A stretch of DNA of 64,000 nt from Chloroflexota bacterium (GTDB lineage Bacteria > Chloroflexota > Anaerolineae > Anaerolineales > Anaerolineaceae), in the NCBI GenBank assembly GCA_004347695.1, contig SLTK01000009.1, forward strand, positions 568,328 to 632,327, given 5' to 3'. The notes beneath the pieces are model-generated. The model was not told where the DNA came from, did not search any database, and saw only the letters and a list, made by a program, of their open reading frames with translations. The translations under genes and the position numbers were made by a program. Of this stretch, positions 24,712 to 32,947 are shown in pieces. How positions within the stretch are numbered: position 1 is the stretch's first letter; every line of letters begins with the position of its first letter.

Positions 24712-25596
24712 ATGAATTTGCTTGAACTGAAGGAATACATGCAACAACAGCAAAAACTAATTTTCTTTGGCGCCCACCCCGACGACGAGTCATTTGGAAT
24801 AGGCGGCACGCTGGCGAAGTACGCAGCTCAAGGGGTCAATGTTGTGTACGCCTGCGCCACGCGAGGCGAGGTCGGCACCATCGATCCTGAATATCTCGGC
24901 CGCTTTGCCACAATTGGTGACCTGCGCTGGGCCGAACTGGCCAAGGCAGCCGAAGTATTGCAGCTTGCCGATGTAATCCATCTGGGCTACCGGGATTCCG
25001 GCATGCCCGGGCAACCCGAGAACCATCATCCGCAGGCTCTGACAGCAGCGCCCATCGAAGAAGTGACCGCGCGCGTGGTTAAAGTAATCCGGGAGCAAAG
25101 GCCCCAGGTGGTGGTCACCTTCGATCCGATCGGTGGATACCGGCATCCCGACCACGTCGCCATCCACAACGCCACCGTGGCTGCCTTCCAGGCTGCCGGC
25201 GACCCGACCAGGTACCCTGAGATGGGACCAGCTTTCCAACCACAGAAACTGTATTACTCGATCTTTCCTAAAGGCTTGCTCAAGCTGGCAGTGAAAGCGC
25301 TGCCCCTTTTTGGGCAGGATCCGCATCGGTTTGGCCGCAACCGGGATATCGATTTGGCCAGTCTGGTAGAAGTGGAATACCCCGTTCACGCGCGCATCAG
25401 GATTGGTAGTGAGGCGATGGAACGCAAGCAGCGCGCCGCAGCCCACCACCAAAGCCAGCTATCCAGCGGTCCACCTTCATCCGGGCCGGTAGGGACAATC
25501 TACCGGATAATCAGCAGGCAGGAAACTTTTATGCGCGCCTATCCCCCGGTCAACGGCCGCCTGCGGGAAACGGATTTATTTGCCGGCGTGGTTTAA
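24712..25596 (+). CDS. PIG-L/LmbE-family N-acetyl-sugar deacetylase
   Basis: A 294-residue zinc-dependent deacetylase. The first metal motif is FFGAHPDDESFGIGG (about residues 18-33) and the second is GGYRHPDHVAIHNAT; HPDD and HPDH supply the zinc ligands and base. The size and the extended C-terminal part recall mycothiol/bacillithiol-type deacetylases (MshB, BshB) and the mycothiol conjugate amidase. It may take part in low-molecular-weight thiol metabolism; no partner glycosyltransferase is nearby. It is separated from the methyltransferase by 74 bp. Confidence 0.85.
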   Translation: MNLLELKEYMQQQQKLIFFGAHPDDESFGIGGTLAKYAAQGVNVVYACATRGEVGTIDPEYLGRFATIGDLRWAELAKAAEVLQLADVIHLGYRDSGMPGQPENHHPQALTAAPIEEVTARVVKVIREQRPQVVVTFDPIGGYRHPDHVAIHNATVAAFQAAGDPTRYPEMGPAFQPQKLYYSIFPKGLLKLAVKALPLFGQDPHRFGRNRDIDLASLVEVEYPVHARIRIGSEAMERKQRAAAHHQSQLSSGPPSSGPVGTIYRIISRQETFMRAYPPVNGRLRETDLFAGVV

Positions 25597-25717
25597 CCGG
25601 GTTAATGCGGTTCGAACAGGTGGTGATGGATATGACCGGTGAGTAATTTGGCCTGCTCACCTCCGTTCAATCAAACAGAAAGCCCGGTCATGGCTCGGAA
25701 GGTCATTCACTGACCAA

Positions 25718-25800
25718 ACTGGACCTGCTCTATGCTTATCCGACCACACCCCTGGCTCAGAACCACCGTGAGTATAGCAATGGCTGCATAAGATGAATTC
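25718..25800 (+). pseudogene. Decayed fragment of the N6-adenine DNA methyltransferase C-terminal region
   Basis: Reads L-D-L-L-Y-A-Y-P-T-T-P-L-A-Q-N-H-R-E-Y-S-N-G, matching LDLLCAYLVTPLAQ...NRREYGNGLH of the intact enzyme (about 19255-19335), with an in-frame loss of five residues (RILAQ). The flanking sequence is not related. Together with 22545-22884 it suggests that this region carried a second, now degraded, copy of the cluster. Confidence 0.7.
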
Positions 25801-25971
25801 CTCTCGTGGTTTATTGAAAATTCTGGGTGCTTGAATTTTTAGATCGGTACGCTCGACCCGTTTCATCTTCGATTATTGTGAATTACTTCTGAAGCATCAC
25901 CAATTAGCCGGGTCGAACAGTACCCTACAGGAATATACAATCCCCCCTGTAGGGACAACAACCACCCAACC

Positions 25972-25996
25972 AAAAACACCCTCAAAAGGGTGTTTT
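25972..25996 (-). terminator. Terminator downstream of tRNA-His
   Basis: AAAACACCC and GGGTGTTTT form a 9-bp stem with a 6-nt loop. On the minus strand it is followed by T residues, 16 bp beyond the tRNA 3' end. The symmetric A and T ends could also work in the other direction. Confidence 0.8.
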
Positions 25997-26011
25997 ACGG
26001 ATCCAATCAGG

Positions 26012-26084
26012 GGTGGGCGATGGGGGTCGAACCCACAACATCTACATCCACAGTGTAGCGCTCTGCCATTGAGCTACGCCCACC
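26012..26084 (-). tRNA. tRNA-His (anticodon GTG)
   Basis: The minus strand folds with acceptor GTGGGCG/CGCCCAC, an encoded extra 5' G(-1) opposite C73 as expected for tRNA-His, D arm GCTC/GAGC, anticodon stem CTACA/TGTAG with loop CTGTGGA (GTG), and T loop TTCGACC. It lies 33 bp downstream of hisS on the same strand. Confidence 0.95.
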
Positions 26085-26117
26085 ATATGCGTGAAGATTC
26101 TATCACAGCCTTTTTTC

Positions 26118-27389
26118 TTATGCAAGCCATCGACGAATGGCAGGCAAGATGTCTGCGACGGATACGGTGGCTTGCTGGCGGATCGCTAAATCTTTGACGG
26201 TCGCCTTTCCGGCAGCAAATTCGTCCGGCCCAACGATGACCACAAACCGGATTCCCATCTTATCCGCATATTTCAATTGCCTGGGCAGCTTGGAACCTTC
26301 GGTAAAACAGGACACTTTGAAGCCAGCCTCACGCAAGCCGGCTGAAATCTTCAACGAGTGTTCCAGCAGGGATGGTTCGAAGACTGTGACCAGAATATCC
26401 GCCGGTGAAGGCTTGAATTCTGGCAGGCAGCCGTATTTTTCCAGGATCAGCCGGATCATCACATCGCCCATGGCAAAGCCAACCGCCGGCAGCGGGTCGC
26501 CGCCAACATCCTCCACCAGGTTATCATAGTGACCGCCGCCCAGGATCGCCCGCCCTTCGCGATCCAGATTGCGTGCCTCAAAAACGATGGCGGTGTAATA
26601 ATCCAGCCCGCGGATGATTTGCGGATCGAAATGGACATACGCTGACGCGCCAAGCGCGTCCAAAGCGGCGAACACTCGCGTCAATTCCGGCGACTCTTTC
26701 CAAAGGTCGCGATTGTCGAGCATTTTCTTCAGGTCAGTCAACTGCGCCAGGTTCAGCCCGGATTCAATTGCAAAGCCGTCCCATTCAGTTGGAATCATTT
26801 TGTCGCGCCGGTCGATCAGCTTGAATACGGTTTTGCGCAGCGCATCTGAGGAGATCCCAATTTTCACCAGTTGGCTGTCCATCAGGCGGCGGTCATTGAC
26901 AAAAACGCCCACTTGATCGGGTTTAAGCCCCACATTTTTGAAGAAGGCGGCGCAAATTGCCACCAGTTCGGCATCGCCTTCAGGCGAATTCGCGCCGATC
27001 AGATCGATATTCCATTGAAAAAACTCGCGGGTGCGTCCCTTTTGCGGCCGCTCATAGCGCCAAAAAGGGCCAAACGACCACCAGCGCAGCGGATAAGTAA
27101 ACTGGTGCTGGCGCTGAGCGACCATTCGCGCCAGCGTTGGCGTCAGTTCCGGGCGCAGCGTAATTAAATCACCACCGCGATCCGGAAACACAAATGCCTG
27201 TTCCTTGACCAGCTCCTCACCGGATTTGGCGGCATACAGGTCAATTTTTTCCAGGAAGGGCCCGTCATATTCCTGGTAACCAAACGACTCAGAAACTTCC
27301 CGCAATTTGGCATACAGCCACGAACGGACCGCCATATCCTCGGGATAAAAGTCCCGGGTACCTTTAATCGAAGCGACGATTTTTTCCAT
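26118..27389 (-). CDS. hisS: Histidyl-tRNA synthetase
   Basis: A class II aminoacyl-tRNA synthetase that charges tRNA-His. It has 423 residues, the usual length. The N-terminal KGTRDFYPEDM and motif 2 (FWRYERPQKGRTREFFQWNI) are clear, as are the HisA histidine signature (RGLDYYTAIVFEA), motif 3 (AVGFAMGDVMIRL) and the C-terminal anticodon-binding domain (DILVTVFEPS onward). AGAAGG precedes the ATG. Its own substrate tRNA lies directly downstream and may be co-transcribed. Confidence 0.97.
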   Translation of the reverse strand: MEKIVASIKGTRDFYPEDMAVRSWLYAKLREVSESFGYQEYDGPFLEKIDLYAAKSGEELVKEQAFVFPDRGGDLITLRPELTPTLARMVAQRQHQFTYPLRWWSFGPFWRYERPQKGRTREFFQWNIDLIGANSPEGDAELVAICAAFFKNVGLKPDQVGVFVNDRRLMDSQLVKIGISSDALRKTVFKLIDRRDKMIPTEWDGFAIESGLNLAQLTDLKKMLDNRDLWKESPELTRVFAALDALGASAYVHFDPQIIRGLDYYTAIVFEARNLDREGRAILGGGHYDNLVEDVGGDPLPAVGFAMGDVMIRLILEKYGCLPEFKPSPADILVTVFEPSLLEHSLKISAGLREAGFKVSCFTEGSKLPRQLKYADKMGIRFVVIVGPDEFAAGKATVKDLAIRQQATVSVADILPAIRRWLA

Positions 27390-27422
27390 GATGAACCTTC
27401 TTTTCTGCCAGAGCGTGTAAAA

Positions 27423-27428
27423 ATTCTA
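27423..27428 (-). promoter_or_regulatory. Putative extended -10 of hisS
   Basis: The minus strand reads TGATAGAAT about 34 bp upstream of the hisS start (TGn-extended TAGAAT). No convincing -35 is visible. Confidence 0.35.
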
Positions 27429-27552
27429 TCATAAGTCGGCAGTTTTACGTCTGGAGTTTATTTGTAGCGCAGCACAAATCAATCCTGAATGATTGGCCGT
27501 TCGATACACTCCCCCGTTAATGGTACATTGAATGGGACAAATTCAGCCGAGT

Positions 27553-27570
27553 TTGTTACAACTTTCACAA
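27553..27570. promoter_or_regulatory. Candidate Rex (redox-sensing repressor) operator
   Basis: The 18-bp TTGTTACAACTTTCACAA matches the known Rex consensus forms (TTGTTAA-N4-TTAACAA and TTGTGAA-N4-TTCACAA) at 12 of 14 fixed positions. It lies about 155 bp upstream of the first gene of a NAD-linked hydrogenase, a natural target for an NADH-sensing repressor. No Rex gene is in the window; assignment is by pattern only. Confidence 0.5.
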
Positions 27571-27724
27571 TTTGTCATGACATTTGGTAATTCCAGCAAA
27601 ATCCTGCTCAGAGTAAACTCAACCAGGATGCAGAAGAGAATGTCCCCCACCTGTACCGCTCAAATCCGCCTGTGAGTGGCACATGCCACCTCGTCAACTC
27701 CAGATCCCGCTAAGGAGTAAATGA

Positions 27725-28093
27725 ATGTCGACCATCAAAAGTTTAGACGATTTATCTCGAATCCGCGAAGAAGTCCTCGAAAAACACAAAGCCAAGGCTG
27801 CCGCCGGTCAAATCGAAGTGATCGTCGGCATGGGAACCTGTGGGATTGCCGCAGGCGCACGTGACACGATGAAAGCCATCCAAGAAGACATACAGAACAA
27901 CCATCGGGTGGGAATTATCGTCAAAGAGGCTGGCTGTATCGGCCTGTGCGAGAAGGAGCCGATTGTTCAAGTAGTTATTGGTGATCGCCCTGTGGTCAAT
28001 TACGGCAAAGTTACCCCCGGTGTCGCGCGACAGATTCTTGCGGATCATGTTGCTGGTGGAAAAATCGTCAAGAATCACGTCATTATCCTGTAG
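27725..28093 (+). CDS. Thioredoxin-fold [2Fe-2S] ferredoxin-like subunit (HndB type)
   Basis: A 122-residue protein of the (2Fe-2S) ferredoxin class found as HndB in NADP-reducing hydrogenases. Residues visible for the cluster are the Cys in VGMGTCGIAAGARDT and the pair in GCIGLCEKEPIVQV. Only three cysteines are present in these motifs. The N-terminal 30 residues are a charged helix. It is the first gene of the hydrogenase operon, with TAAGGAG in front, and most likely passes electrons between the diaphorase module and other carriers. Confidence 0.8.
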   Translation: MSTIKSLDDLSRIREEVLEKHKAKAAAGQIEVIVGMGTCGIAAGARDTMKAIQEDIQNNHRVGIIVKEAGCIGLCEKEPIVQVVIGDRPVVNYGKVTPGVARQILADHVAGGKIVKNHVIIL

Positions 28094-28205
28094 TCTGCCA
28101 GGTCCGCTGCGGTATTTGCATGCAGGTCTGCAATTTCAACGCCGTCGCAATCCATTAAAAAACCTATCCACCACATTACAGCCAAAGGATGTCAGGAGGA
28201 GGAGA

Positions 28206-28685
28206 ATGCCCGTAGAAACCACGAAGAGCAATAAAGTCCAGGATGTCGTCAACGCAGCCATTGACCGCCACGGCGCAACCCGGGATGAATTGATTCCGAT
28301 ATTAAATCAAGTTAACCAGGCGCTGGGTTACCTGCCAGCGGAAGCATTGAATGAAATCAGCCAGCGCCTTAAAGAGCCGCGCAGCAGCCTACTGGGCGTT
28401 GCGAGCTTTTACCATATGCTTTCCACTAAACCACGCGGGCGGCATGTGATTCAGTTCTGCGAGAGCGCGCCATGCCATGTCGTTGGCGGACGCGAAGTGT
28501 GGGAGGCCTTGCAGGAGGAACTCACGCTGGCCCCGGATGAGACCAGCCCGGATGGAAAATGGACGCTCATTACCACCAGTTGCCTTGGCATTTGCGGCGT
28601 CGGTCCGGTGATCATCATCGACGAGGATGTTTACGGTAATTTGACCGCCGATAAAGTCCCCGATATTTTGGCGCGCTACAGCTAA
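28206..28685 (+). CDS. hoxE: NuoE/HoxE-type [2Fe-2S] subunit of NAD-linked hydrogenase
   Basis: A 159-residue diaphorase subunit. Four cluster cysteines are visible in the NuoE pattern: QFCESAPCHVVGG and TTSCLGICGVGP. The N-terminal helical part (ELIPILNQVNQALGYLP) is typical. The ATG at 28206 is chosen because AGGAGGAGG precedes it; the open frame extends upstream to 27978 and would overlap the previous gene without a ribosome site. The NuoF-type subunit follows after 12 bp. Confidence 0.92.
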   Translation: MPVETTKSNKVQDVVNAAIDRHGATRDELIPILNQVNQALGYLPAEALNEISQRLKEPRSSLLGVASFYHMLSTKPRGRHVIQFCESAPCHVVGGREVWEALQEELTLAPDETSPDGKWTLITTSCLGICGVGPVIIIDEDVYGNLTADKVPDILARYS

Positions 28686-28697
28686 GGGAGAAACCAG

Positions 28698-30332
28698 ATG
28701 AAAACATTTCGTTCCATGGTTTTAGTCTCCAGCGACCCGATTAGCATGAAGCGCGGCGCCCAGGACGTGTTTGACCGGCTGCAAGCCGAAATCAAAGCGT
28801 ACGGCCTGGATGAAGAAGTATCACTGGCAATGATCGGCGACGTTGGGCGGCATGACGCTCTGCCACTGGTCATCGTTTACCCGGAAGCCGCGGTCTATGG
28901 CCCGGTTAATGCCGAAGATATACACTTACTGGTTGATGAGCATTTATACAAAGGGCGCATCGCGGTTGACCTGCAGGCTTCGAATCGCGAATTAAGCGGC
29001 AAAATTGCCTGGTTGAATACGCGTAAAGGTACGCTGCCTGCCGAACAGCGCATCGTTCTGCGCCGGGCAGGCATAATCGACCCGACCAACATCGAAGATT
29101 ACATTCTGCACGATGGCTACACTGCCCTGGGTAAAGCCCTGACTGAATCGACGCCGATCCAGGTGATCGACGAAATCAAAAAATCCGGGCTGCGCGGTCG
29201 CGGCGGCGCTGGCTTCCCTACCGGCACCAAATGGGGTTTCGTCGCCAAAGAGAAATCTGTAAAGAAGTATGTTATTTGCAATGCAGACGAATCGGAGCCC
29301 GGTACTTTCAAGGACCGTCTGATTCTGGAAGGCGATCCGCACAGCATTATCGAGGCCCTGGCATTAGCGGCCTATGCGGTTGGCGCGGATGAAGGTTATG
29401 TTTATATCCGTGGCGAGTACACTCTGGCGCAGGAGCGCCTCAAGCTGGCCATTTTACAGGCCAAAGAAATGGGTTTCCTCGGCCAAAATATCTTTGGAAC
29501 TGCATTCAATTTTGATTTGCATGTTCACAGCGGCGCCGGCGCTTATATCTGCGGCGAAGAAACCGCTCTACTCGAATCGATCGAAGGAAAGCGCGGTCAG
29601 CCGCGCACCCGTCCGCCGTTCCCAACCACGCACGGTCTTTTTGGCAAACCGACGCTGGTTAATAATGTCGAAACCCTGGCTAACGTGCCGCCGATTTTGC
29701 TCAACGGTGCGACCTGGTACCGCAGTTTTGGCACACCTTCCAGCCCGGGCACCAAGGTCTATACCATCCTCGGCAATGTGAATGTCACCGGGCTGATCGA
29801 AGTGCCGATGGGCATTACCCTGCGCGAGGTAATCGCCATCTATGCCAAGGGAATGAAGGGCGGCGAAAACTTTAAAATGGCGCAAACCGGCGGGTCGAGC
29901 GGATCGATCATCCCAGCCTCCCTGCAAGACACTCCGATGGACTTCGACTCCTTCGGTAAAGCTGGCGTGGCACTGGGTTCCGGCGCGCTGCTCATTTGCA
30001 ACGAAGATACCTGCGTGGTCGATCTGGCCAAAGTGCTGCTCAACTTCTTCCGCACCGAATCATGCGGCAAATGCTTTCCGTGCCGCATCGGCACCCAACG
30101 CGCCTGGGAAATGCTGGATGCCATCGCCAGCGGCCGCGCGACCTTAAAGACGCTCGATCAGCTAATGGATTTGAGCGTCAACCTGTATAACCTCTCCAAC
30201 TGCGGTCTGGGTCAGACAGCCGGAACCCCGATAAAAGATATTTTGACCTATTTCCGAGCCGAAGTCGAAGCCCATATCCGCCTGGGCGTTTGCCCGGCAG
30301 GAGTGTGCAATACCAAAGAGGCGGTACATTGA
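28698..30332 (+). CDS. hoxF: NuoF/HoxF-type NAD(H)- and FMN-binding subunit
   Basis: A 544-residue flavoprotein that exchanges electrons with NAD(H). The glycine-rich NAD/FMN region is GLRGRGGAGFPTGTKWGF, followed by NADESEPGTFKDR, HSGAGAYICGEETALLESIE and the SLBB domain. The C-terminal [4Fe-4S] site is ESCGKCFPCRIGT with the fourth Cys in LSNCGLG. The first 110 residues look like a thioredoxin-like domain but contain no cysteine, so the N-terminal [2Fe-2S] cluster of HndC-type proteins is lost. It lies in the middle of the hydrogenase operon. Confidence 0.92.
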   Translation: MKTFRSMVLVSSDPISMKRGAQDVFDRLQAEIKAYGLDEEVSLAMIGDVGRHDALPLVIVYPEAAVYGPVNAEDIHLLVDEHLYKGRIAVDLQASNRELSGKIAWLNTRKGTLPAEQRIVLRRAGIIDPTNIEDYILHDGYTALGKALTESTPIQVIDEIKKSGLRGRGGAGFPTGTKWGFVAKEKSVKKYVICNADESEPGTFKDRLILEGDPHSIIEALALAAYAVGADEGYVYIRGEYTLAQERLKLAILQAKEMGFLGQNIFGTAFNFDLHVHSGAGAYICGEETALLESIEGKRGQPRTRPPFPTTHGLFGKPTLVNNVETLANVPPILLNGATWYRSFGTPSSPGTKVYTILGNVNVTGLIEVPMGITLREVIAIYAKGMKGGENFKMAQTGGSSGSIIPASLQDTPMDFDSFGKAGVALGSGALLICNEDTCVVDLAKVLLNFFRTESCGKCFPCRIGTQRAWEMLDAIASGRATLKTLDQLMDLSVNLYNLSNCGLGQTAGTPIKDILTYFRAEVEAHIRLGVCPAGVCNTKEAVH

Positions 30333-30409
30333 GCGGCAAATGGTATGAATCCGCGTTTATTACGATTGACAACCTGTCAATAATGCCCTTGGTTTAGGAG
30401 TGAGATCGA

Positions 30410-32377
30410 ATGCTTAATCTAACCATAAACAACCAACCCATCGAAGTAACCGAAGGCACAACGGTTCTGAATGCCGCCCGCCAGGCCGGCATCGAAATCC
30501 CGACCCTGTGCGACCACCCGCACCTGACTCCCTTCGGCGGCTGCCGCCTGTGCATGGTCGAAATCGACGGGTTCCGCACGCTGCAATCCGCCTGCACCAT
30601 ACCGGTAACCAACAATATGGTAGTGCGCACCGACACGGATAAAGTGAAAACTGCGCGGAAATTCGTGCTGACGCTCATTTTTTCCGAGCGCAACCATTTC
30701 TGCCCTTACTGCCAGGTCAGCGGCGGCGACTGCGACCTGCAGAACGCGGCTTACGGCGAAGGCATGACCAACTGGCCCTTACCGCCAAACTGGCAGCCGT
30801 ATCCGGTTGACGCCTCACATCCCAACTTCATCCTGGAGCATAACCGCTGTATCTTGTGCCGGCGCTGCATTCGCGCCTGCTCTGAATTGGTAGGCGTCAA
30901 TACGCTGGGCGTCGAAGAACGCGGCGCCAAGACCTTCGTCATAGCGGATCTTAATGTACCGTTAGGCCAAAGCACGTGCGTGTCCTGCGGCACCTGCATT
31001 CAGGTCTGCCCGACCGGCGCGTTGATCGACCGCAAGAGCGCCTACCTTGGACATGAGAAAAATCTGGATATCCAAAAAACAATTTGCGTCGGCTGCTCTC
31101 TCGGCTGCGGCATTCAGGTCGTTTCCCGCAACGGCCAGGTCATACGGATCGAAGGCGACTGGGATTCCTCGGTCAACTCCGGCATCCTCTGCAAGACGGG
31201 GCGCTTTGCACCCCTGGCAGATGACCGCGAACGTCTGACCACCCCATTGGTGCGGAACGACGGCGCGTTACAACCGGTAAGTTGGGAAGAAGCGCTGGCA
31301 GCCGTATCCGCGAAAGTGCAGCCGGCCGACCAGGTGGCTGCGCTGGTTTCAACCCGCCAGAGCGCTGAGACGCTGCACCTGTTCAAGCATTTGTTCGTTG
31401 ATGGGCTCAAGAGCAGCATGGTAACCTCGCTCGAAGAAGGCAGCGCCACAACCCTGCCATCCCAGTTTGCCGCCAGCAAAGGTAAAGCCTTTGAAGGAAC
31501 CCTCAAGGATGTCGAACAGGCTGACAGCTTCATGATTTTTGGGGCCGACCTGGTCAACCAGCATGAAGTTGCGGGTTTCTTTGCACGCCGGTTGATGCAA
31601 AACGGCGCGCTGCTGGTCGTCATCGATACGGGTGAAAATCCACTGAATAACCTGGCAAACTGCGCACTGACCCCCAAGACCGGCAAAGAACTCGATTTGC
31701 TGACCGGGCTGATGGCTGCCATCTCCCGTTTAGGCCAAAACAAGGCTGGTTTCACCGGCGACGCAATTGCAGTGATGAACGCTGCGGCTGAAATAAGCGG
31801 CGTCTCGACCGATTTGCTGCTCGAAGCTGGCTTTAAATTCGCTTCGACGGCCCGTCCGGTCATCATCTACGATGCGGCCCATGTACAAAACCTGGATGTG
31901 TTCAATGCGCTCGTAAGACTGGCGGAAATTTCCGGCGCAAAACTGGTCAACCCCAAGGGCGGAGCCAACAGCCTGGCTGCTGCCCAGTATAACCTGGACA
32001 AGCCCTTCCGATTGAACGGCCATAAAGCTGCCTATGTCGTGCTCGGTGACGAGATTCCTTCGGAACGGTTGGTGAAAGCCCTTGAAAAGGTCCCATTCCT
32101 GGTTGTGCAGGCCAGCCACACCTCCAAATTGACAGCCGGCGCGGATGTGGTTCTGCCGGTCACAAACTGGCTGGAACAGGATGGTCATTACCTGAATGCT
32201 GCCGGCCAGTTGCAAAAAGCCGAAAAGAGCCTTTCAACTTCCGGAACGGATGTGCGCACGAATGAAGAAGCGCTCAAAGGCCTGGCTCAGCAGTTCAATC
32301 TTGCCGCTGCCGGGGATTGGAAAGCTGAGCTGCTGCAGCGACCCTCGCCGGTCGAAATCACCGTTCAGGCTGCCTGA
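30410..32377 (+). CDS. NuoG-type long iron-sulfur subunit (HoxU position)
   Basis: A 655-residue electron-transfer subunit. The N-terminal [2Fe-2S] domain has CDHPHLTPFGGCRLC. A His/Cys [4Fe-4S] site follows (NHFCPYCQVSGGDC), then two ferredoxin-type sites (CILCRRCIRAC and CVSCGTCIQVC). Next is a molybdopterin-oxidoreductase Fe4S4 domain (CVGCSLGCGIQV, then SGILCKTGRF) and a long C-terminal domain (about residues 290-650) resembling the cofactor-free NuoG region. Typical HoxU proteins stop after the ferredoxin part at about 240 residues, so this is an extended form. RBS TAGGAG lies 11 bp upstream. Confidence 0.85.
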   Translation: MLNLTINNQPIEVTEGTTVLNAARQAGIEIPTLCDHPHLTPFGGCRLCMVEIDGFRTLQSACTIPVTNNMVVRTDTDKVKTARKFVLTLIFSERNHFCPYCQVSGGDCDLQNAAYGEGMTNWPLPPNWQPYPVDASHPNFILEHNRCILCRRCIRACSELVGVNTLGVEERGAKTFVIADLNVPLGQSTCVSCGTCIQVCPTGALIDRKSAYLGHEKNLDIQKTICVGCSLGCGIQVVSRNGQVIRIEGDWDSSVNSGILCKTGRFAPLADDRERLTTPLVRNDGALQPVSWEEALAAVSAKVQPADQVAALVSTRQSAETLHLFKHLFVDGLKSSMVTSLEEGSATTLPSQFAASKGKAFEGTLKDVEQADSFMIFGADLVNQHEVAGFFARRLMQNGALLVVIDTGENPLNNLANCALTPKTGKELDLLTGLMAAISRLGQNKAGFTGDAIAVMNAAAEISGVSTDLLLEAGFKFASTARPVIIYDAAHVQNLDVFNALVRLAEISGAKLVNPKGGANSLAAAQYNLDKPFRLNGHKAAYVVLGDEIPSERLVKALEKVPFLVVQASHTSKLTAGADVVLPVTNWLEQDGHYLNAAGQLQKAEKSLSTSGTDVRTNEEALKGLAQQFNLAAAGDWKAELLQRPSPVEITVQAA

Positions 32378-32393
32378 GGATGAGGAAAAACTG

Positions 32394-32936
32394 ATGACTA
32401 AACCAAAAGTTGCTTCGGATTGGCTGGCGGGCTGCGCCGGCTGTCACATGTCGCTGTTGGACATCGACGAACGGATCGTGACCCTGGTGCAAGCGGCTGA
32501 TTTACGCGCCACCCCCATCACCGACCTGAAAGAACCGGATGAAACCGGCGTTGCCGTAGGCATTCTGGAAGGCGCAGTCAACAACAGCGCCAATGAAGAG
32601 GTTGCACACCGCATGCGCAGCCGTTGCAGCGTCCTGGTCGCTCTGGGTGATTGTGCTGTCTTTGGCGGCGTTCCGGCTATGCGAAACTTCTTTCCATTGG
32701 ACGAGGCGTTACGCCGGGCCTACATCGAAACTGAAAGCACGGATGAAAATGGGAAAATCCCGGACGACCCTGAACTGGCGACCATGACCCGCGCCCGATC
32801 ACTGCAAGAAGTGGTACCGGTGGACATTTTCGTCCCGGGCTGCCCGCCCAGCGCTGACGCGATTTTTTACGTCCTCAACGAATTGGCGCAAGGCCGCAAG
32901 CCAGTCCTCAAAGACGAAAAACTGTCCTGGATTTAA
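32394..32936 (+). CDS. hoxY: [NiFe]-hydrogenase small subunit (HoxY)
   Basis: A 180-residue small subunit carrying the proximal [4Fe-4S] cluster. Ligands are visible in DWLAGCAGCHMSLLD, in LVALGDCAVFGGVPAMRN and in VPGCPPSADAIF. It has no signal peptide and no medial or distal cluster domain, as expected for cytoplasmic group 3 enzymes. The ATG at 32394 is chosen because the family begins there; the frame is open back to 32196, inside the preceding gene. The large subunit follows at once. Confidence 0.93.
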   Translation: MTKPKVASDWLAGCAGCHMSLLDIDERIVTLVQAADLRATPITDLKEPDETGVAVGILEGAVNNSANEEVAHRMRSRCSVLVALGDCAVFGGVPAMRNFFPLDEALRRAYIETESTDENGKIPDDPELATMTRARSLQEVVPVDIFVPGCPPSADAIFYVLNELAQGRKPVLKDEKLSWI

Positions 32937-32947
32937 TGGAGGCATGG

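Larger units (their letters stand above)
27390..27724. other. Divergent intergenic region upstream of hisS and the hydrogenase operon
   Basis: About 335 bp without a gene. On the minus side it holds a possible hisS -10 box. On the plus side it holds a Rex-like palindrome (27553-27570) and the ribosome site TAAGGAG of the first hydrogenase gene. No convincing promoter hexamers could be assigned on the plus strand. Confidence 0.7.
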
